A stretch of DNA of 7,717 nt, taken from NCBI GenBank assembly GCA_026985385.1, contig JALSQM010000123.1:1-7717 (forward strand), read 5' to 3'. Source of the stretch: Acidilobaceae archaeon. GTDB taxonomy: Archaea > Thermoproteota > Thermoprotei_A > Sulfolobales > Acidilobaceae. Of the stretch, positions 1 to 6,071 are shown piece after piece. The position numbers were made by a program, and so were the translations under genes. Under the pieces are notes generated by a model. The model searched no databases. It was not told where the DNA came from and saw only the letters and a list, made by a program, of their open reading frames with translations. Positions within the stretch are counted from its first letter, which is position 1. Each line of letters starts with the position of its first letter.

Positions 1-906
1 GCCCTCTCCATGATCCTATGCGGGGATAGGCCCTACTGCTGGAGACTCCCGGGTATCATAGAGGGGGCGGCGATACCGGTTATACTCTACATAGGCTACG
101 CTCTGAGTAGGAGGGATCTCATAGGACCCTTGGCAGGCTTTGTAGCAGCCCTAGCCGCCGCTTCATCGTTGTCGATCCGCTATGAGGCGTCCGTGGCTAT
201 GCTAGACATTCACCAAGCCTTCTTTACATCTATAGCCATAGCCGCTCTTGCATCGGAGAGCGTGTCAACATCGATAGTTGCCGCTGGGCTGGCATCCTCC
301 GTTAAGTATAGTGGGGCCTTCATAATACCCGCTATATGGGCTTACACTGCATCACGGGTCTCCACTAGGAGGAAGAGGGCAATCATCTTCCTCGAGACTA
401 TAGCTGTGCCCCCCCTAATAGTGGTGGCCCTTAGCACGCCGCTTATACTCCACTTTGGCTGGAAGTGGTTCTGGGAGAACTCCGTAGTAGGCGCGCTCAA
501 GTGGCACACCACCAGCAGGCCAGCGGGCCCTCCCGTTTCCTCTCCCGGGGGATGGCTCGTTAATGCGAACCCCTTCTACTTCGACTACGACACACTCATA
601 GGTGGTGTCACCAATAGTGTTCTCCAGGTCACAGCGCTCGTGCTCGGTGGTGCAACCATAATATACTCCTTCTGGAGGAGCTCGTGGCCGGCAGCCGGCT
701 CTTACACGTACTACTCAATAATAGGCATGTATCTCCTCCTCTCGCACCTATACATCTTCCACATACCAGGGCTACACGGCAACACAACGCTCTACAGCTT
801 CTACGCAGTCCAGCTGGCCCCCTCGGCAGCGGCTACTTATGGCGACTTAGTAGCCTCCCACGCTGGGGGAGACGTTGAGGCTAGCGCTCCTACAACCCGG
901 TTCTAG
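1..906 (+). CDS. GT-C / PMT-family membrane glycosyltransferase, 5' end outside window
   Basis: The reading frame is open from base 1, so the ATG at 10 need not be the start and the gene probably begins upstream. About 300 residues are visible, mostly hydrophobic helices separated by short basic loops such as STRRKRA near 118-124 (counted from the ATG). The pattern fits the dolichyl-phosphate-mannose:protein mannosyltransferase / ArnT-like GT-C superfamily. It shows an acidic-His patch (LDIHQAFF, about 65-72), a conserved-looking Lys in a helix (SSVKYSG, about 96-102), then an extracytoplasmic loop with WH and SSPGGW (about 165-182) of the kind found in PMT proteins. Such enzymes move a sugar from a lipid-phosphate carrier to protein or lipid on the outer membrane face. 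The N-terminal catalytic Asp/Glu motif would lie outside the window. The 3' end overlaps the next gene by 32 nt, which suggests co-transcription. The family call is good; donor and acceptor are unknown. Confidence 0.72.
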   Translation, partial: ALSMILCGDRPYCWRLPGIIEGAAIPVILYIGYALSRRDLIGPLAGFVAALAAASSLSIRYEASVAMLDIHQAFFTSIAIAALASESVSTSIVAAGLASSVKYSGAFIIPAIWAYTASRVSTRRKRAIIFLETIAVPPLIVVALSTPLILHFGWKWFWENSVVGALKWHTTSRPAGPPVSSPGGWLVNANPFYFDYDTLIGGVTNSVLQVTALVLGGATIIYSFWRSSWPAAGSYTYYSIIGMYLLLSHLYIFHIPGLHGNTTLYSFYAVQLAPSAAATYGDLVASHAGGDVEASAPTTRF

Positions 907-1645
907 CGGTGTAGAAGAGTTCATAGACTCCATCCCCAGGGTTGACTTGCTGATTCTACCCGAAAACTGGGCCTCCAGTAGGCCCTTAGATGCGGAGGAG
1001 TACATTCAACAGGCTCTAGACTTGGCTCGGAGGGTTAATGCCCACGTACTGGCTGGCACCCAGTACGTGCGCCCTAAGAGTGGGGCTAAACCCGTGAGCT
1101 TAGGGGTACTCGTATCGCCGAGGGGTGAGGTTAGGGTTGCCTGTGAGAAGCTCTTCCCCTCGGGGAGCGTCGGGGAGAGGGGGCTGCTGGAGAGGGGTAG
1201 GCTCGCTGACGTACTAGAAGTCGGCGGCGTCAGGGTGGCTTGTATAGCCTGTGTTGACATATACTACCCGGAGGTTGCGAGGTACTACAGCCTCCGAGGA
1301 GCCCAAGTCCTAGTAAACCCGGCGAGTATACCGGCAAATAGGGTCCACTCCTGGGGTTCTGTCCTCTCAGCAAGGGCATCCGAGAACTCAGTCTACGTTA
1401 TCGGGGTAAACAAGGTGGGAACCCCTTATCCAGATGGTCGGTTAACCGGGGGGTATAGCTCCATCTACACTCCCGAGGGCGAGTTCTACGCGGGCCTCGG
1501 CCCCTACCCGGCCCTACTCACCGCAGAAATAGACCCCGACCTAATCAGCAAGGTGAGGTCTAGGAGAATGTTTATAGCTGACGCAGCAAAGCTTGACTCA
1601 GAAGGGTTCTACTCCTGGAGGATCCTAGACGAAGTAGAGTTATAG
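875..1645 (+). CDS. Carbon-nitrogen hydrolase (nitrilase superfamily)
   Basis: A 256-residue protein, close to the usual 250-280 of single-domain nitrilase-superfamily amidases. The Glu-Lys-Cys catalytic triad is visible: E30 in LLILPENW, K92 in CEKLFP and C126 in CVDIYYPE, the last matching the family's CxDxxxPE nucleophile elbow. A later VNPAS strand and the ARASENSVYVIGVN segment (166-179) are also typical. The family hydrolyses or transfers C-N bonds of amides, nitriles or carbamoyl groups; the sequence does not show the substrate. The TTG start at 875 is chosen because MRLALLQ forms the expected first beta strand and a GGGGGAG purine run sits a few bases before it. The gene begins inside the 3' end of the upstream glycosyltransferase gene in another frame, so the two are probably translated from one mRNA. 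I see no signal peptide or membrane segment, so it should be cytoplasmic. Confidence 0.9.
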   Translation: MRLALLQPGSSGVEEFIDSIPRVDLLILPENWASSRPLDAEEYIQQALDLARRVNAHVLAGTQYVRPKSGAKPVSLGVLVSPRGEVRVACEKLFPSGSVGERGLLERGRLADVLEVGGVRVACIACVDIYYPEVARYYSLRGAQVLVNPASIPANRVHSWGSVLSARASENSVYVIGVNKVGTPYPDGRLTGGYSSIYTPEGEFYAGLGPYPALLTAEIDPDLISKVRSRRMFIADAAKLDSEGFYSWRILDEVEL

Positions 1646-1677
1646 CCTGGAATTCGAGTGTGCGCCCCGGCCTCGGG

Positions 1678-1690
1678 CGAAGGATATATT
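1678..1690 (+). promoter_or_regulatory. Putative BRE/TATA promoter for apgM
   Basis: The run CGAAGGATATATT has a purine-rich BRE-like part followed by a TATA-like core (1684-1690). The core centre lies about 27 nt before the GTG at 1715, the spacing seen for leaderless crenarchaeal genes. It sits inside the longest possible apgM reading frame, which argues that translation starts downstream of it. No transcript data support this. Confidence 0.5.
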
Positions 1691-1714
1691 CTTCACCCTA
1701 CAAGAGCCTGTAAG

Positions 1715-3025
1715 GTGCCTGACTTGGCGCTCAGAGGCCTAAAACTCCTCTACATAGTCCTAGACGGGGCCCCCGACGGCCCATCGCCACGGCGTGCTCT
1801 TGACGAGGCGCGTAAGCCGAACCTGGATGCGCTAGCGGGGAACGCTCTCTGCTACAGGGTCTACACCATAGGTAGGGGTGTCGCCCCTGAGAGTGACTCT
1901 GCAGTCATAAGCCTATTGGGGTACGACCCCAACAAGTACTACACTGGACGGGGGCCCCTAGAGGCGCTGGGAGCCGGCATAGAGTTTAGAGAGGGACAGG
2001 TGGCGTTCAGGGCTAACTTCGCAACCATAGACCCTAAGACTAGGAGGATCCTGGATAGAAGAGTGGGCAGGTCTCTCACAAGCTCTGAGGCCAGGGAGCT
2101 GGCGAAGGCGCTGGACGGCATGACGCTCGCTGGGGGAGAGGCGCGCGCGATCTTTAAAGCAACTGTAGGCCATCGAGCGGTCCTAGTACTGGAGCACTCT
2201 AGATCCAGGCTGAGCGCCGCCGTCTCCAACAGTGATCCCGCATATGCTAGGATGGGATACATATCAGTAGCGCTCAAAGACTACGAACCCTATATAGCCA
2301 AGATCGAGCCTCTAGAGGACACCCCAGAGGCCCGGTTGACAGCTGAGCTCGCCAATGAGTTCAGCGAGAGAGCCATTAAAATACTGGAGGAGCACCCAGT
2401 CAACGTGGCTAGGGTTGAGAGGGGGCTGCTACCCGCGAACGCCGTGTTACTCAGGGATGCCGGGGACAGACTACCACCTGTAAGGCCTTTCACGGAGGTT
2501 CACGGGTTCAAGATGGCTAGCATAGTCGAGATGCCCGTAGAGAGGGGAGTCGCTAGGGCCCTGGGTATAGACGACTTCCCAGTCGATGTGGAGGGTAGGA
2601 GTAGGGGGGAGCTGCTCGAGGAGGAGGCTAGGCTAGCTCTGGACCTCATATACAACAAAGGCTATGACGGCGTCTATGTCCACCTCAAGGGACCCGACGA
2701 ACCCGGGCACGACGGCGACCTAGAGGGTAAGATAAAGGCTATAGAGGAGATAGATAAACACTTCTTCGGCCTTGTAACGCCGAGAATCGAGAGGAGGAAC
2801 ACTATAGTCGTCGTCACATCAGACCACGCGACCCCCTGGAGCATGAGAGCCCACAGCTCAGACCCCGTCCCATTAATGGTATCTCACCCAAGCCTGCCGG
2901 AGGGCCCCCGTAGGTTCACGGAGACCGAGTGCCTCAAACAGGCAATCGACACTATAGAAGGCGCTTATAATATAATCCCACTCATAAGGAGCATCGCCTC
3001 GAAGCTTGCCGGCCTAGAGAGGTGA
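1715..3025 (+). CDS. apgM: 2,3-bisphosphoglycerate-independent phosphoglycerate mutase, archaeal type
   Basis: Interconverts 3-phosphoglycerate and 2-phosphoglycerate in glycolysis/gluconeogenesis (EC 5.4.2.12); a member of the alkaline-phosphatase metalloenzyme superfamily. Numbered from GTG 1715 (436 aa): the N-terminal metal site VLDG (D17), the nucleophile region ESDSAVISLLGYDP (likely Ser60, aligning with GSDTAH in methanogen ApgM), then TGRGPLEA, LDRRVGR, the C-terminal metal-binding motifs KGPDEPGHDGD (325-335), TSDHATP (368-374) and RAHSSDP (378-384). All key motifs are intact. The frame stays open to a GTG at 1658, but the extra 19 residues have no family counterpart and cover a TATA-like box, so I place the start at GTG 1715; TTG 1724 is also possible. 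Length matches the usual 400-430 residues. It follows the nitrilase gene by about 70 nt and probably has its own promoter. Confidence 0.93.
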   Translation: MPDLALRGLKLLYIVLDGAPDGPSPRRALDEARKPNLDALAGNALCYRVYTIGRGVAPESDSAVISLLGYDPNKYYTGRGPLEALGAGIEFREGQVAFRANFATIDPKTRRILDRRVGRSLTSSEARELAKALDGMTLAGGEARAIFKATVGHRAVLVLEHSRSRLSAAVSNSDPAYARMGYISVALKDYEPYIAKIEPLEDTPEARLTAELANEFSERAIKILEEHPVNVARVERGLLPANAVLLRDAGDRLPPVRPFTEVHGFKMASIVEMPVERGVARALGIDDFPVDVEGRSRGELLEEEARLALDLIYNKGYDGVYVHLKGPDEPGHDGDLEGKIKAIEEIDKHFFGLVTPRIERRNTIVVVTSDHATPWSMRAHSSDPVPLMVSHPSLPEGPRRFTETECLKQAIDTIEGAYNIIPLIRSIASKLAGLER

Positions 3026-3205
3026 CGTGGAGCGGTCGGAGCTCAAACCGGCCTCTCATCCCCGCTAGAGTCGAAGCCGGTCCACCCACTTCATCCCGCC
3101 AGCCCCACCTGGGAGTGGGGGATGCTAATAGGGCCTCTAGAGGCGACCAGTCTAACCCCGGTATCACGGGGTCGCCCTCAGGGAATGGGGGCTTTCTAGC
3201 ACTTT
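3026..3205. other. GC-rich spacer with several strong inverted repeats
   Basis: I see no credible gene between apgM and the channel gene. Three foldable units are visible. Unit one is ACCGGC at 3047-3052 pairing with GCCGGT at 3076-3081, with inner CTCT (3053-3056) pairing with AGAG (3067-3070) and a TCGAA bulge. Unit two is CCCCAC (3103-3108) with GTGGGG (3115-3120). Unit three is GGCGA (3142-3146) with TCGCC (3172-3176) around CCCCG (3156-3160) and CGGGG (3167-3171), with a nine-base 5' bulge. A perfect 12-bp palindrome, GCCTCTAGAGGC, lies at 3133-3144. The stretch could be a transcribed non-coding RNA, a structured 3' UTR of apgM, or decayed DNA. I did not recognise tRNA, SRP RNA, RNase P RNA or C/D and H/ACA boxes in it. 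Confidence 0.5.
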
Positions 3206-4084
3206 TTGTTGGGGGGCGTATTGTCCACCGTGAAGAGGTATGAGGGCCAACTTGTGCTGACCACCGGGTTCCTACTGCTAGTCCAGACTATGGCTGCCCT
3301 ACTGGCTTCGGCCCTCGACTTCCTAGCACTTAGGGCGCCAGAGACCTTGCCCTCGATTGTACTTGACCTCTCCCTAACCCTCATACTGATACTAACGTTG
3401 TGGAGGACCCCAAGTAACGGCCCTCCACTTCTACCCGCGGTGCCGGCGGTAATCCCTGCGCTGGCGGTCTATAGCGTAGTGGGTCACTCAGCTATTACAG
3501 AGGCTATGGTATTGATATCGGGTATCTCTAGACTATACCTCGCAGTGGCCTCGCTCTCATTAATCGTAGCGTATTGGAGGGGCATCTCTCTAGGCTCGGA
3601 TTCCACGCTCATACAACTAGCCATAGTGGCAGCTCTAGTGGTGCTCTCCGGCGCGGTCCTCACATACATGGTCGAATCAAGGGATCCCAGGAGCCCCATT
3701 AAGAGTCTGGGGGAGGCCATTTGGTGGGCCTTAGAGACCGCGACAACCGTTGGCTACGGCGACGTCGTGCCCGTCACGGCTGCTGGCCGTATCATAGCAT
3801 CACTCCTAATGATATTCGGGATAGGGAGCCTCGGTATTTTCATTTCAGATATGGCCGCTAGGATAGTAAAGCTGGCGCTGCTCGGCATCGAGGGAGGCTC
3901 CATTGTGGATCGAGAGAAGGCTCGCATAATCCGCCGCTTATCAAGGCTTGAAGAGCTCAGCGACGCCGAGTTAGAGCTACTAATAAGCAAGCTTAGGTTG
4001 ATACACGCCATAACCAGGGGTGCGGGTAATATAGACCTACTGGAGCTCATCGATAATGAATCCCCGGTGGAGGCAACGGCCTGA
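3206..4084 (+). CDS. Six-helix K+ channel, KvAP-like pore with charge-depleted S4
   Basis: Potassium-selective channel of the cytoplasmic membrane. Counted from TTG 3206 (292 aa), helices lie at about 17-42 (S1), 48-66 (S2), 75-93 (S3), 103-124 (S4) and 134-156 (S5), followed by a pore helix with WWALETAT, the K+ filter TVGYGD (181-186) and S6 (192-221). The segment from VESRDPRSPIKS through GDVVP strongly resembles KvAP of Aeropyrum pernix as I recall it, as do IPAL in S3, a following GH, and an acidic cytoplasmic tail with LSDAELELL. The sensor differs: S4 keeps only R109 and, at its end, R125, where KvAP has a regular arginine ladder. S2 keeps D54. A voltage-independent or differently gated channel is therefore likely (inference). 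The start is uncertain: TTG 3206, TTG 3221 and GTG 3230 are in frame, with a GGGGGG run at 3211-3216 that may serve the later ones. Confidence 0.9.
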   Translation: MLGGVLSTVKRYEGQLVLTTGFLLLVQTMAALLASALDFLALRAPETLPSIVLDLSLTLILILTLWRTPSNGPPLLPAVPAVIPALAVYSVVGHSAITEAMVLISGISRLYLAVASLSLIVAYWRGISLGSDSTLIQLAIVAALVVLSGAVLTYMVESRDPRSPIKSLGEAIWWALETATTVGYGDVVPVTAAGRIIASLLMIFGIGSLGIFISDMAARIVKLALLGIEGGSIVDREKARIIRRLSRLEELSDAELELLISKLRLIHAITRGAGNIDLLELIDNESPVEATA

Positions 4085-4127
4085 CCCCGTCACGGTGGGA
4101 TGGCTGTCCTCCTCAAAGGCCAAGAGT

Positions 4128-4134
4128 CTTATAC
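4128..4134 (+). promoter_or_regulatory. Putative TATA box for the RAM-domain gene/tiaS pair
   Basis: CTTATAC in a 71-bp spacer after the channel gene. Its centre is about 25 nt before the ATG at 4156, which would give a nearly leaderless transcript carrying the RAM gene and tiaS. The match to the archaeal TATA consensus is moderate and no clear BRE is visible. Confidence 0.4.
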
Positions 4135-4155
4135 TCCCACTAGCTCCTCTAAAGA

Positions 4156-4422
4156 ATGGCGTGGGGTGGTGTGCGAGTGCCCACGGCTATAGTGATGATA
4201 AACGTTGACATAGGTAAGGAGAATGAAGTGGCCGAAAAGCTCCTAGAGCTCCCCCTAGTAAAGGATGTATACGTCGTATACGGCATACACGATATCGTAG
4301 CCGTCGTAGAGGCTTCCTCGATGGACGAGCTACGCTCTACAATAACTGATAAGATTAGGAAGCTCGATGGAGTAAAGTCCACTATGACCTCCATAGTCGT
4401 CATGCATAAGAGGAGGGAGTAG
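4156..4422 (+). CDS. Stand-alone Lrp/AsnC effector-binding (RAM) domain protein
   Basis: An 88-residue protein that is essentially the C-terminal ligand-binding domain of Lrp/AsnC regulators, with no helix-turn-helix. Features of the beta-alpha-beta-beta-alpha-beta fold are visible: TAIVMINVD (strand 1), helix EVAEKLLEL, VKDVYVVYGIHDIVAVVEA with the conserved GxxD turn (residues 44-47), helix SMDELRSTITDKI, and DGVKSTMTSIVV as the last strand. In the family this domain forms dimers and larger rings and binds amino acids or similar small molecules at dimer interfaces. Lone versions may modulate full-length Lrp proteins or act as metabolite sensors; the ligand cannot be read here. The ATG at 4156 fits a leaderless start; GTG 4171 and GTG 4177 follow a GGGGTGG ribosome-binding-like run and are real alternatives. 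tiaS follows after 7 nt, so the two are likely co-expressed. Confidence 0.88.
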   Translation: MAWGGVRVPTAIVMINVDIGKENEVAEKLLELPLVKDVYVVYGIHDIVAVVEASSMDELRSTITDKIRKLDGVKSTMTSIVVMHKRRE

Positions 4423-4429
4423 AGAGCGC

Positions 4430-5821
4430 GTGACCGAAAAGCTCCTAGCATCAATATCTTTCGACGACATCGATTCTAGGCTCTGGGGTTGCACAACACA
4501 CCTAGCCGGGCTTTTCCTCGTTCGACTCTCAAAGCTGCCTAGGGTAGAGCTGGCCGACTACCCACTCCTCGTTAGGCTGAACCCAGCGATACCTTGGAAG
4601 ACACGGGGCAACGCTGCGGTGGTAATAAGGGTATACGTTGATGGCGAGGACCCATTCAAGAGTGTATGCGAGGAGGCATGGTCCCTCGTAGGCGAATACA
4701 CCTCCCCGCGCGTCGGGGAGCCCGTGAAGAAGCCTGGCATAGCATGCATGCTAGGCGAGGCATGGCGCTCTGGGAGGCTTAGGGCCCTCTATAACAGGGC
4801 CCTCAGAGATGTAGTTGTACTTGATTACGCTAGAATCACCGCCGAGAAGGCCGGAGTAAATATCAGGGGGGGTAGGGGGGTCATAGGGGCTACAGCGGCC
4901 CTAGCAGCCCTCCCCCCGGGGGAGCCCTCCACCTTCGAGCTCGTAGCCTACAGGCAGCCGGGACTCTGGGGAGGGCCCCGCTGCATCGACCACGAATCCG
5001 CGGCTAGGCTGGAGTCCAAGCTGCCCCCCTGCGTGTTCAACAACTTCGACCCAGTCAGGGGGAGGCTCACCGCTGCCCCCGGGGGCCCAGACCCCGTGCT
5101 AGCGGGGTTCAGGGGTACATGCCCTAGGCACCTGGCCTCCTATTCGGAGGTCTTATGCGAGGAGCCGCATTTCTGGGTGCTCTACAGGAGCAACCAACAC
5201 ACAGACGCGCACGCCGGGGAATTGGGTGCCCCCCGCCCCTACAAGAGCGGCACCATAGAAGCTAGAGTATCCAACACGCCCCGAGTAGAGCATGGAGGCC
5301 ACGTACTCGTCCCCATAATAATTGAGCCACTAGGCCAGCAAGCACTCCTCGCCGTCTACAGGGAATCAGGATATCTTAACAGGGTAGCACGCCTACTACA
5401 GGCTGGGGATCGAGTAAGAGCACTTGTCAACGTGAGACCCTACGGGAGCACTCAGCTACCCATTATGACTGTAGAGAAACTCTGGGTACTCAGAGTTAGC
5501 GACCGCTACACGCTAAGAGCTCCTAGGTGCCCGAAATGCGGGCATCGCATGAAGAGCCTCGGGCGGGGCAGGGGATACAGGTGCCCCAAGTGCGGGTACA
5601 CCTTAATGACTGGTCCTATCAGGGTGAGGATCCCGCGCATGCTAGCCCCTGGTGTCTACACGCCAGGGCCGGGTCGCCTGAGGCACTTGACCGCTCCATG
5701 GCCCGAGCCCACATACTTTAGAGGCGGATACACGCCCTCGTGGGGGGAGATACTCTCAACTACATCTAACCCCCCGGTTTCAGACCCCCCAGCTTCCAGT
5801 GGATCCCACCACCGCGCATAG
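4430..5821 (+). CDS. tiaS: tRNA(Ile2) 2-agmatinylcytidine synthetase TiaS
   Basis: Uses ATP and agmatine to convert C34 of the CAU anticodon of tRNA-Ile2 to agmatidine, so it reads AUA and not AUG (EC 6.3.4.22). Domains in order (463 aa): the N-terminal kinase-like region with FDDIDS (11-16) and GCTT (20-23), then RLNPAIPWKTRGNAAV (49-64); a middle region with FELVAYR, RCIDHES, GPDPVLAGFRG and YRSNQHTDAH (252-261); an OB-fold starting GTIEARVSNTP; a zinc ribbon with Cys 367, 370, 385 and 388; and the C-terminal RMLAPGVYTPGPGRLRHLTAPWPEP. T22 probably corresponds to the autophosphorylated Thr18 of Archaeoglobus TiaS. The signature differs slightly from the usual DDTDSxxGMCTT. After the family motifs a Pro/Ser-rich tail of about 40 residues (from 424) runs into a direct repeat at 5783-5824 that supplies the last codons and stop. 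GTG start at 4430; a GGAGGG run lies 12 nt upstream inside the preceding gene. Confidence 0.95.
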   Translation: MTEKLLASISFDDIDSRLWGCTTHLAGLFLVRLSKLPRVELADYPLLVRLNPAIPWKTRGNAAVVIRVYVDGEDPFKSVCEEAWSLVGEYTSPRVGEPVKKPGIACMLGEAWRSGRLRALYNRALRDVVVLDYARITAEKAGVNIRGGRGVIGATAALAALPPGEPSTFELVAYRQPGLWGGPRCIDHESAARLESKLPPCVFNNFDPVRGRLTAAPGGPDPVLAGFRGTCPRHLASYSEVLCEEPHFWVLYRSNQHTDAHAGELGAPRPYKSGTIEARVSNTPRVEHGGHVLVPIIIEPLGQQALLAVYRESGYLNRVARLLQAGDRVRALVNVRPYGSTQLPIMTVEKLWVLRVSDRYTLRAPRCPKCGHRMKSLGRGRGYRCPKCGYTLMTGPIRVRIPRMLAPGVYTPGPGRLRHLTAPWPEPTYFRGGYTPSWGEILSTTSNPPVSDPPASSGSHHRA

Positions 5822-5824
5822 ACT
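5783..5824 (+). repeat. Direct repeat, copy A, overlapping the tiaS 3' end
   Basis: It matches copy B at 6072-6111. The core GCTTCCAGTGGATCCCAC (5792-5809) is identical in both. The nine bases before it match at 7 of 9, and GCGCA...GACT follows in both. Copy A has an extra TA (5819-5820) that helps form the tiaS stop codon TAG. This copy encodes the tiaS tail SDPPASSGSHHRA. Confidence 0.75.
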
Positions 5825-5841
5825 AGGGGGATCCGCCCCCT
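5825..5841 (+). repeat. GC hairpin just after the tiaS stop
   Basis: AGGGGG (5825-5830) pairs perfectly with CCCCCT (5836-5841) around the loop ATCCG, three bases after the tiaS stop codon. No T-tract follows, so it is not a typical archaeal terminator. It may instead stabilise the mRNA 3' end or be the end of a mobile element. Confidence 0.5.
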
Positions 5842-5843
5842 CA

Positions 5844-5854
5844 CTTCCAGTGGA
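5844..5854 (+). repeat. Partial third copy of the repeat core
   Basis: CTTCCAGTGGA repeats 11 bases of the core found at 5793-5803 and 6082-6092, here directly after the GC hairpin. The flanks do not match copies A and B. Confidence 0.5.
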
Positions 5855-5880
5855 GGCTGCTACTAGAGGAGAGAGTCAAG

Positions 5881-5991
5881 ATGCTAGCATTACTTAATCT
5901 AAGCGGTCTCTACCTTGAAGCTCTCTACGCTGAGTTTGTTACACTCTCTTATAGATATAGTTTGGCTAATGTAACAGCGTCGACTGCATAG
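5881..5991 (+). CDS. Possible small ORF, 36 aa, unknown
   Basis: ATG at 5881 to TAG at 5991 encodes 36 residues, starting MLALLNLSGLYLEALYAEF and ending NVTASTA. A GAGGAG run (5866-5871) lies 9 nt before the ATG, a reasonable ribosome-binding site. The N-terminal half is amphipathic or hydrophobic and could form one helix. Codons such as TTA, TCT and TTT are AT-richer than in the neighbours. I recognise no family. It could be a real microprotein, the stub of a broken gene carried by an inserted element, or chance. It lies between two direct-repeat copies in an AT-richer island. Confidence 0.3.
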   Translation: MLALLNLSGLYLEALYAEFVTLSYRYSLANVTASTA

Positions 5992-6071
5992 GAGGACTCT
6001 ATACTCTACAGCCTACAGAACACTCCAGTAGAAACTAAGGGGTGCCCATCCCCCCACTGAAGACGCTAGGC

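Noticed and set aside
3022..3243. 73-codon ORF overlapping the apgM stop
   Set aside because: The composition is low-complexity and unlike a folded protein, it has no recognisable domain, it covers the inverted-repeat spacer, and it overlaps the start of the channel gene.
4188..4202. C-box-like GTGATGA that might mark a C/D box sRNA
   Set aside because: No D box (CTGA) or C'/D' pair lies at a suitable distance, and the sequence codes for the conserved RAM domain strand.
5949..5960. TTATAGATATAG as a promoter
   Set aside because: It lies inside the small-ORF region of an AT-rich island and no credible gene begins 25-40 nt downstream; porG is about 290 nt away with nearer candidates.
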